This document shows positions 39,047-50,326 of a stretch of 64,000 nt of DNA, one piece after another. The stretch lies in assembly GCF_009727055.1 (NCBI RefSeq), contig NC_052350.1:20935862-20999861 (forward strand). The letters run 5' to 3'. Numbering within the stretch: the stretch's first letter is position 1; the number at the start of each line of letters is the position of its first letter. The notes beneath the pieces were generated by a model. That model ran no database searches, was not told the origin of the DNA, and worked only from the letters and a program-made list of their open reading frames with translations. The DNA comes from Benincasa hispida. Lineage: Eukaryota; Streptophyta; Magnoliopsida; Cucurbitales; Cucurbitaceae. Made by a program: the position numbers and the translations under genes.

Positions 39047-39159
39047 AGAGCAGGTCCATCAACAAGAGTTGTTGATGAAACTGGGACTTTACATCCTTCT
39101 CANAGAGCAGGTCCATCAACAAGAGTTGTTGATGAAACTGGGACTTTACATCCTTCTCA
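39047..39159. other. One-N gap flanked by a perfect 56-bp duplication
   Basis: Bases 39047-39102 and 39104-39159 are identical around the single N at 39103. This is the same unmerged-overlap signature as at 20092. It adds a false repeat to the copia linker just before the reverse transcriptase. Confidence 0.9.
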
Positions 39160-39163
39160 AGAG

Positions 39164-40484
39164 TTGAGACTGCCTCATTGTAGTGGGAAGGTTGTGCAAC
39201 AGCCTGACCAGTACATGGGTTTAACTAAAATTCAAGTCATCATACCAGATGATGGTTCAGAGGATCCATTGTCTTTTAACCAAGCAATGAATGATGTGGA
39301 CAAAGACCAATGGATTAAAGCCATAGACCTTGAAATTGAATCTATGTATTTCAATTATGTCTGGAGTCTTATAGATCAACTTGAAGGGGTAAAATCCATC
39401 AGTTGCAAATGGATCTACAAGATAAAATGAGACCAAGCTGGTAAGGTACAGACCTACAAAGCTAGACTTGTTGCAAAAGGGTTTACCCAAAGAGAGAGGG
39501 TAGATTATGAAGAAACCTTATCTCTAGTTGCCATGATAAAGTCTATTAGAATACTCTTGTCCATAGCCACATTTTATGATTATGAAATATGGAAAATGGA
39601 TGTCAAGACAACTTTTTTGAATGGCTATCTTGAAGAGAGTATCTATATGTCTCAACCAAAAGGGTTTATACAGCAGGGTCAAGAGCAAAAGGTTTGCAAA
39701 CTTAATCGATCAATTTATGGATTGAAACAAGCTTCTAGATCCTGGAATATGAGATTTGATACTGCAATCAAATCTTATGATTTTGAACAAAAGGTTGATG
39801 AACCCTGTGTATACAAGAAAATTGTTAACAAAATTGTCGCTTTTCTGGTGTTGTATGTTGATGATATTCTACTCATTGGGAATGAGGTAGATTATCTAGC
39901 TGACATTAAGAGATGGTTGGCTTTACAATTCAAAATGAAAGATTTGGGGGAAGCACAATATGTTCTTGGAATCCAAATAGTTCGGAATCGTAAGAACAGA
40001 ACATTAGCATTATCTCAAGAATCTTATATAGACAAGATGTTGTCTAGGTATAAAATGCAAAATTCCAAGAAAGGATTTTTACCTTTCAGACATGGAATTC
40101 ATTTGTCTAAGGAACATAGTCCTAAGACACCTCAAGAGGTTAAGGAGATGAATCGAATTTCATATGCATCAGCAGTAAGGAGTTTAATGTATGCAATGTT
40201 GTGTACTCATCCCGATATATGTTATGCCATAGGAATAGTCAGCAGATTTTAGTCCAATTCTGGATATGATCATTGGACTATTGTTAAAAACATTCTCAAG
40301 TAATCTTCGAAGAACGAGAGATTATATGCTCGTGTATGGTTGGAAGGATCTGATTCTTACTGGATATACTAATTCTGACTTTCAGACCGATATTGATTCG
40401 AGGAAATCGACTTTGGGGTCAGTATTCACTCTAAATGAAGGAGCAGTTGTGTGGAGAAGCATCAAACAAAGTTGTATTACTGAC
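39164..40484 (+). pseudogene. Copia pol: reverse transcriptase and first part of RNase H
   Basis: One frame runs 39164-40252 with a single internal stop (TGA at 39428-39430). It shows the copia RT blocks DKDQWIKA, KWIYKIK, KARLVAKGFTQ, MDVKTTFLNG, SIYGLKQASRSW, the catalytic LYVDDILLIGN (YVDD at 39854-39865) and DLGEAQYVLGIQI. TAG at 40250 and a one-base insertion near 40302 (ILK|YLRRTRDY) then break the frame. RNase H continues as YTNSDFQTD and GAVVWRSIKQS until the solo LTR at 40485. Gag, protease and most of integrase are missing upstream. Confidence 0.92.
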
Positions 40485-42157
40485 TGATAACGGGCAGAAA
40501 TGCACGTTATCATAGTGCTAAGTTTTTAAACAATGTTGGCTTGCGTTGATAAAATGTGTTAGATTGCGTCCAAAAAGCATTAAGTTTATAACATTGGGGT
40601 CGCATGCGTTCATCGCATAGAAACAGTTGATTTTTGTATTTTTATGCAGAATATGCATTAACGTAAGGCGAAAAGCATGATCACAAGAAATCATCGATCG
40701 AGCGCAACATTACCTTAAGGCTTTGCGGTGTTTTTTGTTCGCAAATATTTGCTCAAGAAGGATTACCGCATAGAGCCGGCGCAACTTGGTGGGCACATCT
40801 GGGTGAAAGGCATAATTAATCAAGATGGGACAAAAAGCTGTTGACGGTCGAATCCGAATTAAGTTGACAGCCACTAACGATAACAAGTACATTCAGCTTT
40901 TCGGTGACAAATATTTGGCGCATCAGTCATGGAATCAAAGCCATCCCATCTGTGCAATCATAAGAGAAAAGCCGCCCTTCACCCCGAAGTTCTATAAATA
41001 CCGAAGGCATCCTTCAGAAAAGGAGTTGATGAGTTCTTCTATTTACCAATTTAAGAGCTCAGCTCGTCTTTGTCCATAGTTTTCCTTTTTATTTTAAGGC
41101 GGAGCAAGAGAAGTGTAGAAATGTCGGAGATCACTCAGGGCAACTCGAGAGAGAACCCTGAGGCGTATAAGCAGAGAGTGGGCCGACCCTCACGAGAGCG
41201 AGATTATCTTTTGAACATGAGTAGAAAAACAATGTAAAAGCCTGGGAAGCAAGAGATTGCTACCAGGCTCTTTATTCTATTCTTGCATTGTTGTTTTGTA
41301 CTTCATCTTTATATTTATACAATGGAAGTTCCTATTCTACATCTGTTCCCTCTCTTAGTACGCATGAGTAGCTAAACTTGTTGAATGGATTGAGAAGAAC
41401 TAAACTAACATGACCTAGGAAGTTCATTGCTTACGATTGTCTTGCTTTATGCTGTGCCAAACATCCCTTTAGAGCTACTCGAGAAAGAGTCTAAAGAAAG
41501 AACCTAAGACTTGAGAGAGCTAGGTTAGAATCTAAACTCGAGAGAGCAAGATTAGAACTGCATAAACAAGAGATATGGATTTAGAGATAAGCTCTGTTTG
41601 CCAACATGCATCGCATGCATCCTAGGAATAAGTATGGTATTATGTGGTCGCCTTATTTGTGTGTGTGTCACTTTGTCATCACATAAATATGAATAGAGGC
41701 TTATGTGTAGGTCTTATAGACTTATCGCATATATCGCATGTGCTCTAGCCTTAAAAGTCGTAGCATTCGCACCAAGAGGTGGTTTACTATTGTATGTGTG
41801 TTGCATGGTCGCAAAGCATGAACGCATCCTAGGAAGCATTAGCCGAAACCCTTCTCAACCCGTTCACCGCATACTCATTGTATCTCCCGTTTTATCAACT
41901 CTTTTCAAACTTCGCCGCATTTGTTTATTTTCATTACCGCAAACAACAACCTAAAAAACTATTGATTTATTTGGTTACTGCAAAGTCTTCTAAAAATTCC
42001 CACTGTGTATTGTTTTCCAAGTCCCTGAGTTCGACCCTGGACTTACCAGAAAACTCAGTGGGGTTTACACTTGGATTCCACTGAGAAAACTTGAGTGTTC
42101 AACGCAATTCCATCACCGCATTTTCTCCATAATTTCACATCATAAAATAACGCACCA
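40485..42157 (+). mobile_element. Solo LTR of the Athila/Tat-like gypsy family, inserted in copia RNase H
   Basis: 1673 bases from TGATAACGGGC to ...AACGCACCA, with 5-bp target duplication CTGAC at 40480-40484 and 42158-42162. Removing it restores ...ACTGAC|TCCACAATGGAAGC..., which matches the uninterrupted copy at 57410. It is the same family as the LTRs at 44085 and 48637. Short open frames inside are not genes. Confidence 0.93.
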
Positions 42158-42162
42158 CTGAC

Positions 42163-42512
42163 TCCACAATGGAAGCTGAATATGTAGTTGCAAGTGAAGC
42201 AGCAAAAGAAGCAGTATGGCTCATAAAGTTCCTGACAGATCTGAAAGTAGTTCCTAATATGCACCTGCCTGTCACTCTCTATTGTGACAACAGTGGAGCA
42301 GTTGCAAATTCAAAAGAACCACGAAACCATAAAAGAGGAAAGTATATCGAGCGAAAGTACCATCTCATCAGGGAGAATGTACACAGAGAAGACGTAATCG
42401 TCACCCAGATTGCTTCACAAGACAACTTAGGTGATCCATTTACGAAAGCCATCTCGGCTAAAGTGTTCGAGGGTCACCTAGTAGGACTAGGTCTGCGAGT
42501 TTTATATCACTA
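42163..42512 (+). pseudogene. Copia RNase H, C-terminal part
   Basis: Continues the pol of 39164-40484: MEAEYVVASEAAKEAVWL, VTLYCDNSGAVANS, FTKAISAKVFEGHL, ending LGLRVLYH and a stop. The acidic residues of RNase H (E in MEAEY, D in YCDNSG) are present. The frame is open over this part. Confidence 0.92.
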
Positions 42513-42649
42513 AGGCAAGTGGGAGAATTTATGGGTATTGTAATGCCCTAGTTTATTGTATTTGTACATTTTATTCTCTCCATATAAACTCAACATTATA
42601 TATATTTATATATATTGATCCACTAGAGTTTTAGTCCAAGTGGGAGTAT

Positions 42650-44084
42650 TGTTGGGTTTTATGTCCTAAAACTCGCAGTTTGTAAAATAATAAACATTTT
42701 CTATAATTAATAAACTTATTTTTGATTTTATAAATTGTATGAAAGTCTAAATCCAATAAACTAAAATCCATGACTATTACATGAGTACTTGAACTTTATA
42801 TGGAGACATAAGAGTGGATCATGTTCGAGTAAATAGTCAAAATGATCTATAGTACATGAATAAGGTTGGGTACCTTATTCTGGTAACACTATTGGATGCG
42901 GCCTACTCTGTAGTTGTTACAAAGAGTTGTAAAGTGCTACATACGATGTGATCCTAATTCGTACATGTTATGACTTGAGGAGTGAGGGCATCCTATGCAA
43001 TGAGTTTGCATAAGATTGCACCAAGAAATAAGTCACTCTTACTTTATAACATTGTTTACTGTATAAGACTGACTATTTCACCAAGATGACCTAGGTAACT
43101 CGATCTTAATCCTGAGCTAACTATGAACTCCTGTTTATTTGGGATTATCCTTAGATTTGCATAGGTGAGGGTTGGCTCGACAGCGCCGACTCAATAAGAC
43201 TCTGATTTTAGGGGTAAGATCTAATAGATAGCTGGGGACATAGGGTGCAAGATGAAGTTCATGCCTACCTTATTTAGGGATAAGAGAAAGGTTGTTCTCT
43301 CAAGTACTGAATCCAAATCTTGAACAAGGGGCCCCACCCTCTCATTGGGCTGAGAGAGTTTGGTTTAGTGATTGGATCACAAACCAGTTGTTCATTAGAG
43401 AATTGGTAGGAACTTGAGGAATAAGATATAATCTCGGGGGGTAAAACAGATATTTGACCCAGCCGCTATTACGAACAACTTGTGAAGGGTCGACTTACTG
43501 ATTATGGTTAAATCATGTGTGACCTAATATATCTACAATGAGGGGAGTGCAACTATGGGCTTTAGTGGAGTGACCCATAGGTAATGAATTGGAGGATTAA
43601 TCTGGTCCATGAGTTTAACCAATTAATCTCGGATCATTGTAGCCCATGATCTGTAGATCCGCGAGGTCCCTACTGGCTCGTAATAGACTAGCTCTAGAAT
43701 AACATGATATGTTATTTTGAAACGTTCAAATTTAGAATTAAGGGAATTAGTAATTATATGAAGATTTAATTACATGTTTAATTTTGAGATTAAAATAGAA
43801 TAGGATAATTTATTATTAATATTGATTTTAAATATATAAAGATGGATGTTGTGTAAAATTAATTTAATATTTGATATTAAATTAATTAGTTTTATTTAAA
43901 AATTAATTTTATAAAATTAAAATTTTTCAGTTTTTAAGTTTTTGATTTTGAGAATAAAATTGAAAAACTGGAAAAACAATACACAAAATGGAAAAACCAC
44001 TTTTTCATTATTCCATCTTCTACTTGCTCACACAAAAGCCATCACTATTGCCTTGTGTAACTCCAAGCATGAGCTGCAACTCAT
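42650..44084 (+). repeat. 3' LTR of the copia element, cut by the gypsy insertion
   Basis: Preceded by a purine tract in AAGTGGGAG (42638-42646) and starting TGTTGGGTTTTATGTCC. It contains the common LTR landmarks (TTATTCTGGTAACACTA near 42875; ATCCTGAGCTAAC near 43110). It breaks off where the gypsy LTR begins at 44085, with CTCAT as the left flank. Confidence 0.8.
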
Positions 44085-45790
44085 TGATAACGGGTAGAAA
44101 TGCACGTTATTACAATGCTAAGTTTTTAAACAATGTAGGTTTGCGTTGATAAAATATATAAGATTGCGTCAAAAAAGCATTAAGTTCATAATATTGCGGT
44201 CGCATGCGTCCATCGCATTAAAACAGTTAACTTATGTATTTTTTGTGCATAATATGCGTTGACACAAGGCGGAAAATGAGATCCAAAGAAATCAATAGGC
44301 TAGGCAACACAAAGATTGCATTACCGCAAGGCTATGCGGTGATTTGCGCTCGCAAATATTCTGCTCAAGAAGTTTGCCCGCATAGGAACCGGCGCAACTT
44401 GGTGGGTGTATCCGGGTGAAAAGCTCAATAAATCACGATGGGACAGAAAAGCTGATGAATGTTCGATTCCGAATTAAGTTGACAAGTCGCTAACGAACTA
44501 CTGTAGCAAGTACACTCAACTTTTCGGTGACAAATATTCAGCGCATCAGACAGAGAACTAATGCCATCCCATCAGTGCAATCATAAGAGAGAAGAAGCCT
44601 TTCACCCCGAAGCTCTATAAATACCAAAGGCAACCTTTAGTGAAGGGGTTCAGCTAGTTCAACAGTTAGATAATTTTTCCCTTAGATAGAAGTAGCCTTG
44701 TTCATAGTTTTTCTTTTACATAGAAGGCGGAGCGAGGGAAGGGAAGAGACGTCGGAAGATCGCTTTGGTTAGCTCGAGAGAGAACCCAGAAGGCATGGAA
44801 AAGCAGAGAGAGGGTCGACTCTCGCGAGAGTGAGATTATCTTTTGAGCAGAGTAGAGAAGAAAAATGTAAAAGCCTTGGGAAGCAAGAGATTACTACCAG
44901 GCTCTTTATTCTTATTCCGCATTGTTATTCTGTATTTCAATTCTATATCTATAAAATGGAACATGCTTATCTACATCTGTTCACTCTCTTAAAAGTATGC
45001 ATGAGTGGCTAAATCTATCGAATGGGTTGAGAAGAACTTAGCTAACATGACCTAGGATGTTCATTGCATGCGATCATCTTATCTTATGTCCCAACACCCC
45101 TTTAGAGCTACTCGAGAGAGAGTCTAAAGAAAAAAACTAAGACTTGAGAGAGCCAGGTTAGAATCTAGACTCGAGAGAGCGAGATTAGATCTGCATAAGC
45201 GAGAGATAGGGACTTAGAGATAAGCTTTGTTTGCCAACATGCATCGCATGCACCTTAGAGATAAGTTATGGTATTATGCGGTCGCCTTGTATGTGTGTAT
45301 GTCATTCATCATCGCATAAACAAGAATAGAGGCTTATGTATAGGTTCTATAGATTTTATCGCATATATTGCTTGCGATCTAGAACTAGAAGCCGTAGAAT
45401 TTTCGTTGAGAGATGATTTGCTAATTGTATGCGTGTTACATGATCGCATAACATGAACGCAATCCTAGGAAGTGTTAGCTGAAACCCTTCTCAACTCGTT
45501 CCCTGCATAGTCATCACATCTTTCGTACTATTAACCCTTGTCTTAACTCCACCGCATACATTTTATACTGCAAACAATAAACCAACCAATCATTAATTTA
45601 GTTGTTACCGCAAAGTTATCTTAAGAATTATCATCGCATATCGTTTTCCTTAGTCCCTGAGTTCGACCTTGAACTTACCAGGAAACTCAGTAGGATTTAT
45701 ACTTGGATTTTGCAGAGAAAACTTGTTGCACAACACATTTCCTATCACCACAATTCCTTTCATAAATTCACCGCATAAAATAACGCATCA
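44085..45790 (+). repeat. 5' LTR of the gypsy element
   Basis: 1706 bases, TGATAACGGG...AACGCATCA. It holds several near-palindromic 'GCATGCG' words and a TATA-like TATAAATACC at 44622. It aligns with the 3' LTR and the solo LTR at 40485, with scattered substitutions and small indels. Confidence 0.93.
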
Positions 45791-45796
45791 AGTTTT

Positions 45797-45814
45797 TGGC
45801 GTCGTTGCCGGGGA
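45797..45814 (+). promoter_or_regulatory. Primer-binding site of the gypsy element
   Basis: TGGCGTCGTTGCCGGGGA lies six bases after the LTR end. The family consensus is TGGCGCCGTTGCCGGGGA, so there is one C-to-T change. Confidence 0.85.
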
Positions 45815-46003
45815 CTTCGGCAATTTAGTGTGCTAACGGTAATTTTTCTGATTTCTTTCCAGCTTTCAATCTCTGGCGAATTATGACCCAGAGATTGAAA
45901 GTACGTTCCGACGAAGACTGAGAAATAGCCGACAACAACAACTACAAGAGAAAGATAATATGGCAGAGCAACCTGGAAACGGAGCACAAATGAAAAAAAT
46001 GTC

Positions 46004-46871
46004 ATGGCGAATCCAATCCTACTGGCAAACGATCGCAATAGGCCCATTCGAGACTATGCATCGCCCAACTTCTACGATTTCTCCCCAGGAATCATGAGGC
46101 CTGCTCTTGATGGATCTCGATTTGAAATGAAACTGGTGATGTTGCAGATGATCCAGACTGCTGAACCACCTCCGGAGCTTCATAGAAATCTGCAACACTT
46201 TTGTGTTCCCGAATATCTTTACAGAAGAAGTTTGACTAACTTTGTTTCCATTTTCTTTGTGTGATCAGGCACGAAAATGGGCATACTCTCTCGAACCGGG
46301 AGAGATTACTTCTTGGGAACAAGTGATAGAAAATTTTATGAAGAAATACTTCCCACCTACTGAAAATGCCAGGAGAAGGAAATTAATAATGAATTTTGAA
46401 CATGAAACTAATGAATCGCTCAGCGATGCTTGGGCGAGGTTTAAGAGGCTGGTAAGAGACTGTTCACATAACGGCTTACCAGACTGCTTGCAGATGGAGA
46501 TTTTCTACCAAGGATTAACCCCTGCTTTGCAGACCGCTGCCAATGCGGCAGCAGCTGGAGGTCTGTTGGACAAAACTTATGAGGAGGCCAAAAATATCCT
46601 TGATCGCATTTCAAAAAATCACGAGGACTGGAGAGAAAGCAATCAAAGATTAAGAATTAAAGATAGAGACGTGAACGACGGGGCCATCACATCCATTCAG
46701 AACCAAATGACTGCAATGATGAGTTTGATACAAGGCATCGTAATTAATAGTACGGGAGCGAAAAAGGGCAGGTCAACGCCATTGCTCAAACGATCGCAAG
46801 TTGTGTCATCTGTAAAGACGCTCATCCTATGGAAGAATGCCCAGGAAATCCGCAGTCAGTATGCTTCATAA
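46004..46871 (+). pseudogene. Gypsy gag, frameshifted
   Basis: The first part (46004-46160) reads LLANDRNRPIRDYASPNFYD and FSPGIMRPALDGSRFEMK. After a shift, the frame 46242-46871 reads RKWAYSLEPGEITSWEQVIE, KKYFPPTENARRR, LSDAWARFKRLVRDCSHNGL and LLDKTYEEAKNILDRI, the Athila-type gag core. A zinc knuckle CVICKDAHPMEEC (CX2CX3HX4C) lies near 46809-46847 in yet another frame. At least two frameshifts are needed, so no full Gag can be made. Confidence 0.9.
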
Positions 46872-47257
46872 AGAATAATCCCTATTCCGATACATACAAC
46901 CCCAGGTGGAGAAACCACCCAAATTTCGTGTGGAAAAATCAACAATAAAGCTTTCAACCAGTGGCGCAAAAAGAAGGGCCACCCGGATTTTTCCCGCGAA
47001 CCAATGGTCCAACGTATAACCAAGCCAGAAGTTCGTAGACACCGCAATCTTCGTCCTTAGAGAGCTTGCTGAAGCAATACATTGAGAAGAACGAATTAGT
47101 ACTTCAGAATCAAGCAACATCCATCCGAAATCTAGAAATTCATCTAGGATAGATTGCGAGCGAACTAAAAAATAGACCGTAAGGAGCTTTTCCGAGCTCA
47201 ACTGAGCTCCCTCACAACACTGGGGGTACAGGGAAGGAACAATGCTTAATAGTCTTC

Positions 47258-47958
47258 TTGCTAAGCGAAAAAATGACTGCGGAAGTAGGGAAGGAACCCA
47301 TCATGACCAACTTAAATGTGGTGATAACCGAGGACCTGTTGTCTTATAATTCAGAAAAGCCTGAGAAGATGAACCCAGAAGTTGCGTCCACCTTCAAGCC
47401 TCTAGATCATGAGATAGAAGAAGTCCAACTACCACCATTCTCGCAAAAATTGAAAAAGAAAAAGAATGACGAAGAAAAGATCACGATAGTGGCAGTAACG
47501 CAAAATGCCATGATCCCACAAAAAATGTGCGGTGTAGGAATCTTTACGATACCATGCTCAATTGGAGGGGTCTATAGTGGTCAAACATTATGGGATCTTG
47601 GGGCGAGTATAAACATAATGCCACTATCAATCTTCAAATGATTGAGTATGGTCAAACTCACGCCCATGACGGAGACTCTCCTACTTGCGGACAGATCCCA
47701 AATACATCCTGAGGGAGAGTTAAAAGATGCCGCAATCTCAATTGATAAATCATCTTGCCAGTAGACTTCATCATTTTGGATTATAAAGCGGACAAAGATG
47801 TGCCCATAATATTTCGACCATTCCTCTCGACCGGTCGCGCTCAAATTGATGTGCACAAGGGGGAAATCATAACGAACATCAATAGGAAAAAGCTCTGGAT
47901 TAAGGCAGTCAAGATTTCGGAAGATCGAGAAAAGAAGAAAAAGCCACCGTGGACGTGA
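47258..47958 (+). pseudogene. Gypsy aspartic protease region, broken
   Basis: Frame 47258-47641 ends with IPCSIGGVYSGQTLWDLGAS and then INIMPLSIFK. This is the retroviral-type protease active site in its plant gypsy form (D-L-G-A-S in place of D-T/S-G-A). After a stop, 47755-47958 continues VDFIILDYKADKDVPIIF and IDVHKGEI. The stop at 47639 and a missing Gly in the flap-like 'PIILGRPFL' block (here IIFRPFL) show decay. The reverse transcriptase that should follow is missing. Confidence 0.85.
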
Positions 47959-48636
47959 AAAATCCAGCTTGAAATAAGCAGTCCCTGAATATCCTTTTTG
48001 TTTCGTATCAATGCTTCATGAACTCTCATTACCTTGTTGATTATCTGTTATCGCCTAGTCGTTTATTGCTCATCTAAAAAAAAAAAAAAAATCATAACGT
48101 TGTGATCGGATCCTACTTGTAGTTAGATGTTCGCATGACACACATGGGGCAAGCCAAAACGAAGGTAGGAATCGTGATAAATGCATAAAAAAAATGACCG
48201 CAACTCCACTGCCATATGGGCATGAGTTTAGTATGAGAAAGAACGCCTTGCTCATAGTTGGATGTCCGCATGACACATGTGGGGGCAAGCCAAAACAAAG
48301 GTTAGACACTTGGATCGGCGCAAGGTCAGAGAAAAAAATAATAATGTCGAAAATACACAAGGATAAAAATCATTTAACACCCCAGTGAAAAAGTTTTTTG
48401 AAAAAAAAATCATGTGATATCCTGGAATCTATAAAGTCTTTTTGAAGGTTAAACTTACGGTCCCTAAATTTTAGAAATATTTTAAGAAGAGACCTGAATA
48501 AGAATTAAGGAAATTTTGGTGTATAGGATTTGAATGAGGCATCCTTGAGAAATCTAGGAAAAGAGATTGTGGTCGACTTTCTAAAGGAAATCTTTAGCTT
48601 ATGCTTGAGAACAAACATTGTTTAAATTTGGGGGTG
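47959..48636 (+). other. 3' noncoding interior of the gypsy element with a duplicated motif and purine tract
   Basis: A word of about 40 bases containing TTCGCATGACACACATGGG (near 48129) recurs as TCCGCATGACACATGTGGGG (near 48264), about 135 bases apart. Both are followed by GGCAAGCCAAAAC. The stretch ends with the purine/T tract AAATTTGGGGGTG just before the LTR. Confidence 0.65.
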
Positions 48637-49803
48637 TGATAACGGGCAGAAATGCACGTTATTACAGTGCTAAGTTATTAAACAATGCAGATTTGCATTA
48701 ATAAAATATATAAGATTGCGTCCAAAAAGCATTAAGTTCATAATATTGCGGTCGCATGCGTCCATCGCATTAAAACAATTAACTTATGTATTTTTGTGCA
48801 AAATATGCGTTGACGCAAGGTGAAAAATGCGATCCAAAGAAATCAACAGCCGAGCGCAACAAAAGATTGCATTACCGCAAGGCTATGCAGTGATTTGGGC
48901 TCGCAAATATTTGCTCAAGAAGGTTGCCGCATAGAGCCGACGCAACTTGGTGGGCGCATCCGGATGAAAAGTGTCATAAATCACGATGGGATAGAAAGCT
49001 GATGACGACCAATTCCAAATTAAGTTGACAAGCCGCTAACAAAATACTGTAACAAGTACACTCAACTTTTCGGTGACAAATATTCGGCGCATCAGACAGA
49101 AGAAGCCTTTCACCCCGAAGCTCTATAAATACCAAAGGCAACCTTCAGTGAAGGGGTTCGGCTAGTTCGACAGTTAGATAATTTTTTGCTTAGATCGAAG
49201 TAGCCTTGTTCATAGTTTTTCTTTTACATAGAAGACGGAGCGAGAGAAGGGAAGATATGTCAGAAGATTGCTCTGGTTAGCTCGAGAGAGAACCCAGAAG
49301 ACGTGAAAAAGCAGAGAGAGGGCTGACTCTCGTGAAAGCAAGATTATCTTTTGAGTAGAGTAGAGAAGAACAATGTAAAAGCCTTGGGAAGCAAGAGATT
49401 GCTACCAGGCTCTTTATTCTTATTCCACATTGTTATTCTGTATTTCAATTCTATATCTATAAAATAGAACATGCTTATCTACATCTGTTCACTCTCTTAA
49501 AAGCACGAATGAGTGGCTACATTTATCGAATGGGTTGAGAAGAACTTAGCTAACATGACCTAGGATGTTCATTGCATGCGATCATCTTATCTTATGTTGC
49601 GCCCAACACCCCTTTAGAGCTACTCGAGAGAGAGTCTAAAGAAAAAAACTAAGACTTGAGAGAGCCAGGTTAGAATCTAGACTCGAGAGAGCGAGATTAG
49701 ATCTGCATAAGCGAGAGATAGGGACTTAGAGATAAGCTTTGTTTGCCAACATGCATCGCATGCACCTTAGAGATAGGTTATGGTATTATGCGGTCGCCTT
49801 GTA

Positions 49804-49841
49804 CTGTCTCTTATACACATCTAGATGTGTATAAGAGACAG
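49804..49841. other. Nextera mate-pair junction adapter (assembly contaminant)
   Basis: A perfect 38-base palindrome made of the 19-base Tn5 mosaic end AGATGTGTATAAGAGACAG and its reverse complement, joined head to head. This is exactly the circularisation junction of Illumina Nextera mate-pair libraries and not plant DNA. Confidence 0.98.
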
Positions 49842-49953
49842 TTGTATGCGTGTTACATGATCGCATAACATGAACACAATCCTAGGAAGTGTTAGCTGAA
49901 ACCCTTCTCAACCCGTTCCCTGCAAGTCATCGCATCTTCCATACTATTAACCC

Positions 49954-49985
49954 CTGTCTCTTATACACATCTAGATGTGTATAAG
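49954..49985. other. Second Nextera junction adapter, truncated
   Basis: The full 19-base reverse-complement mosaic end (49954-49972) is followed by the first 13 bases of the second half. The sequence then returns to CATGCACC, a repeat of 49759 onward. Between the two adapters, 49842-49953 duplicates 50164-50275. Confidence 0.97.
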
Positions 49986-50326
49986 CATGCACCTTAGAGA
50001 TAGGTTATGGTATTATGCGGTCGCCTTGTATGTGTGTATGTCATTCGTCATCGCATAAACAAGAATAGAGGCTTATGTATAGGTTCTATAGATTTTATCG
50101 CATATATTGCTTGCGATCTAGAACTAGAAGCCGTAGAATTTTCGTTGAGAGATGATTTGCTAATTGTATGCGTGTTACATGATCGCATAACATGAACACA
50201 ATCCTAGGAAGTGTTAGCTGAAACCCTTCTCAACCCGTTCCCTGCAAGTCATCGCATCTTCCATACTATTAACCCTTCTCTTAACTCTGCCGCATACATT
50301 TTATACCGTAAACAATAAACCAAGCA

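Larger units (their letters stand above)
44085..50326 (+). mobile_element. Athila/Tat-like Ty3/gypsy element with gag and protease only
   Basis: LTRs at 44085-45790 and 48637-50326 flank a 2.85-kb interior. The primer site TGGCGTCGTTGCCGGGGA (45797-45814) is typical of the Athila/Tat branch of gypsy elements. Gag and an aspartic-protease domain are present. Reverse transcriptase, RNase H and integrase are absent, and the protease runs almost directly into the 3' noncoding part, purine tract and LTR. The copy is therefore non-autonomous. The coding part is frameshifted, so this copy is also dead. The 3' LTR is interrupted by the copia at 50327 and carries adapter artefacts. Confidence 0.88.
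48637..50326 (+). repeat. 3' LTR of the gypsy element, truncated and containing assembly artefacts
   Basis: Starts TGATAACGGGC and follows the 5' LTR up to AAACAATAAACCAA, where the copia LTR at 50327 interrupts it. About 227 bases (49804-50030) are an artefact: adapter, a copied LTR piece, a second adapter and a re-read of 49759-49803. Without them the length agrees with the matching part of the 5' LTR. Confidence 0.88.

Noticed and set aside
49804..49841. Perfect 38-base palindrome as a terminator, operator or bacterial Tn5/IS50 insertion
   Set aside because: It is exactly two synthetic mosaic ends head to head, with no IS50 sequence, and with duplicated flanks. It is a library adapter.
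45240..50200. CRISPR-like or satellite array from the many near-identical 'gcatgcg' blocks
   Set aside because: The repeats are the two LTRs of one gypsy element plus adapter-related duplications. There is no regular spacer.
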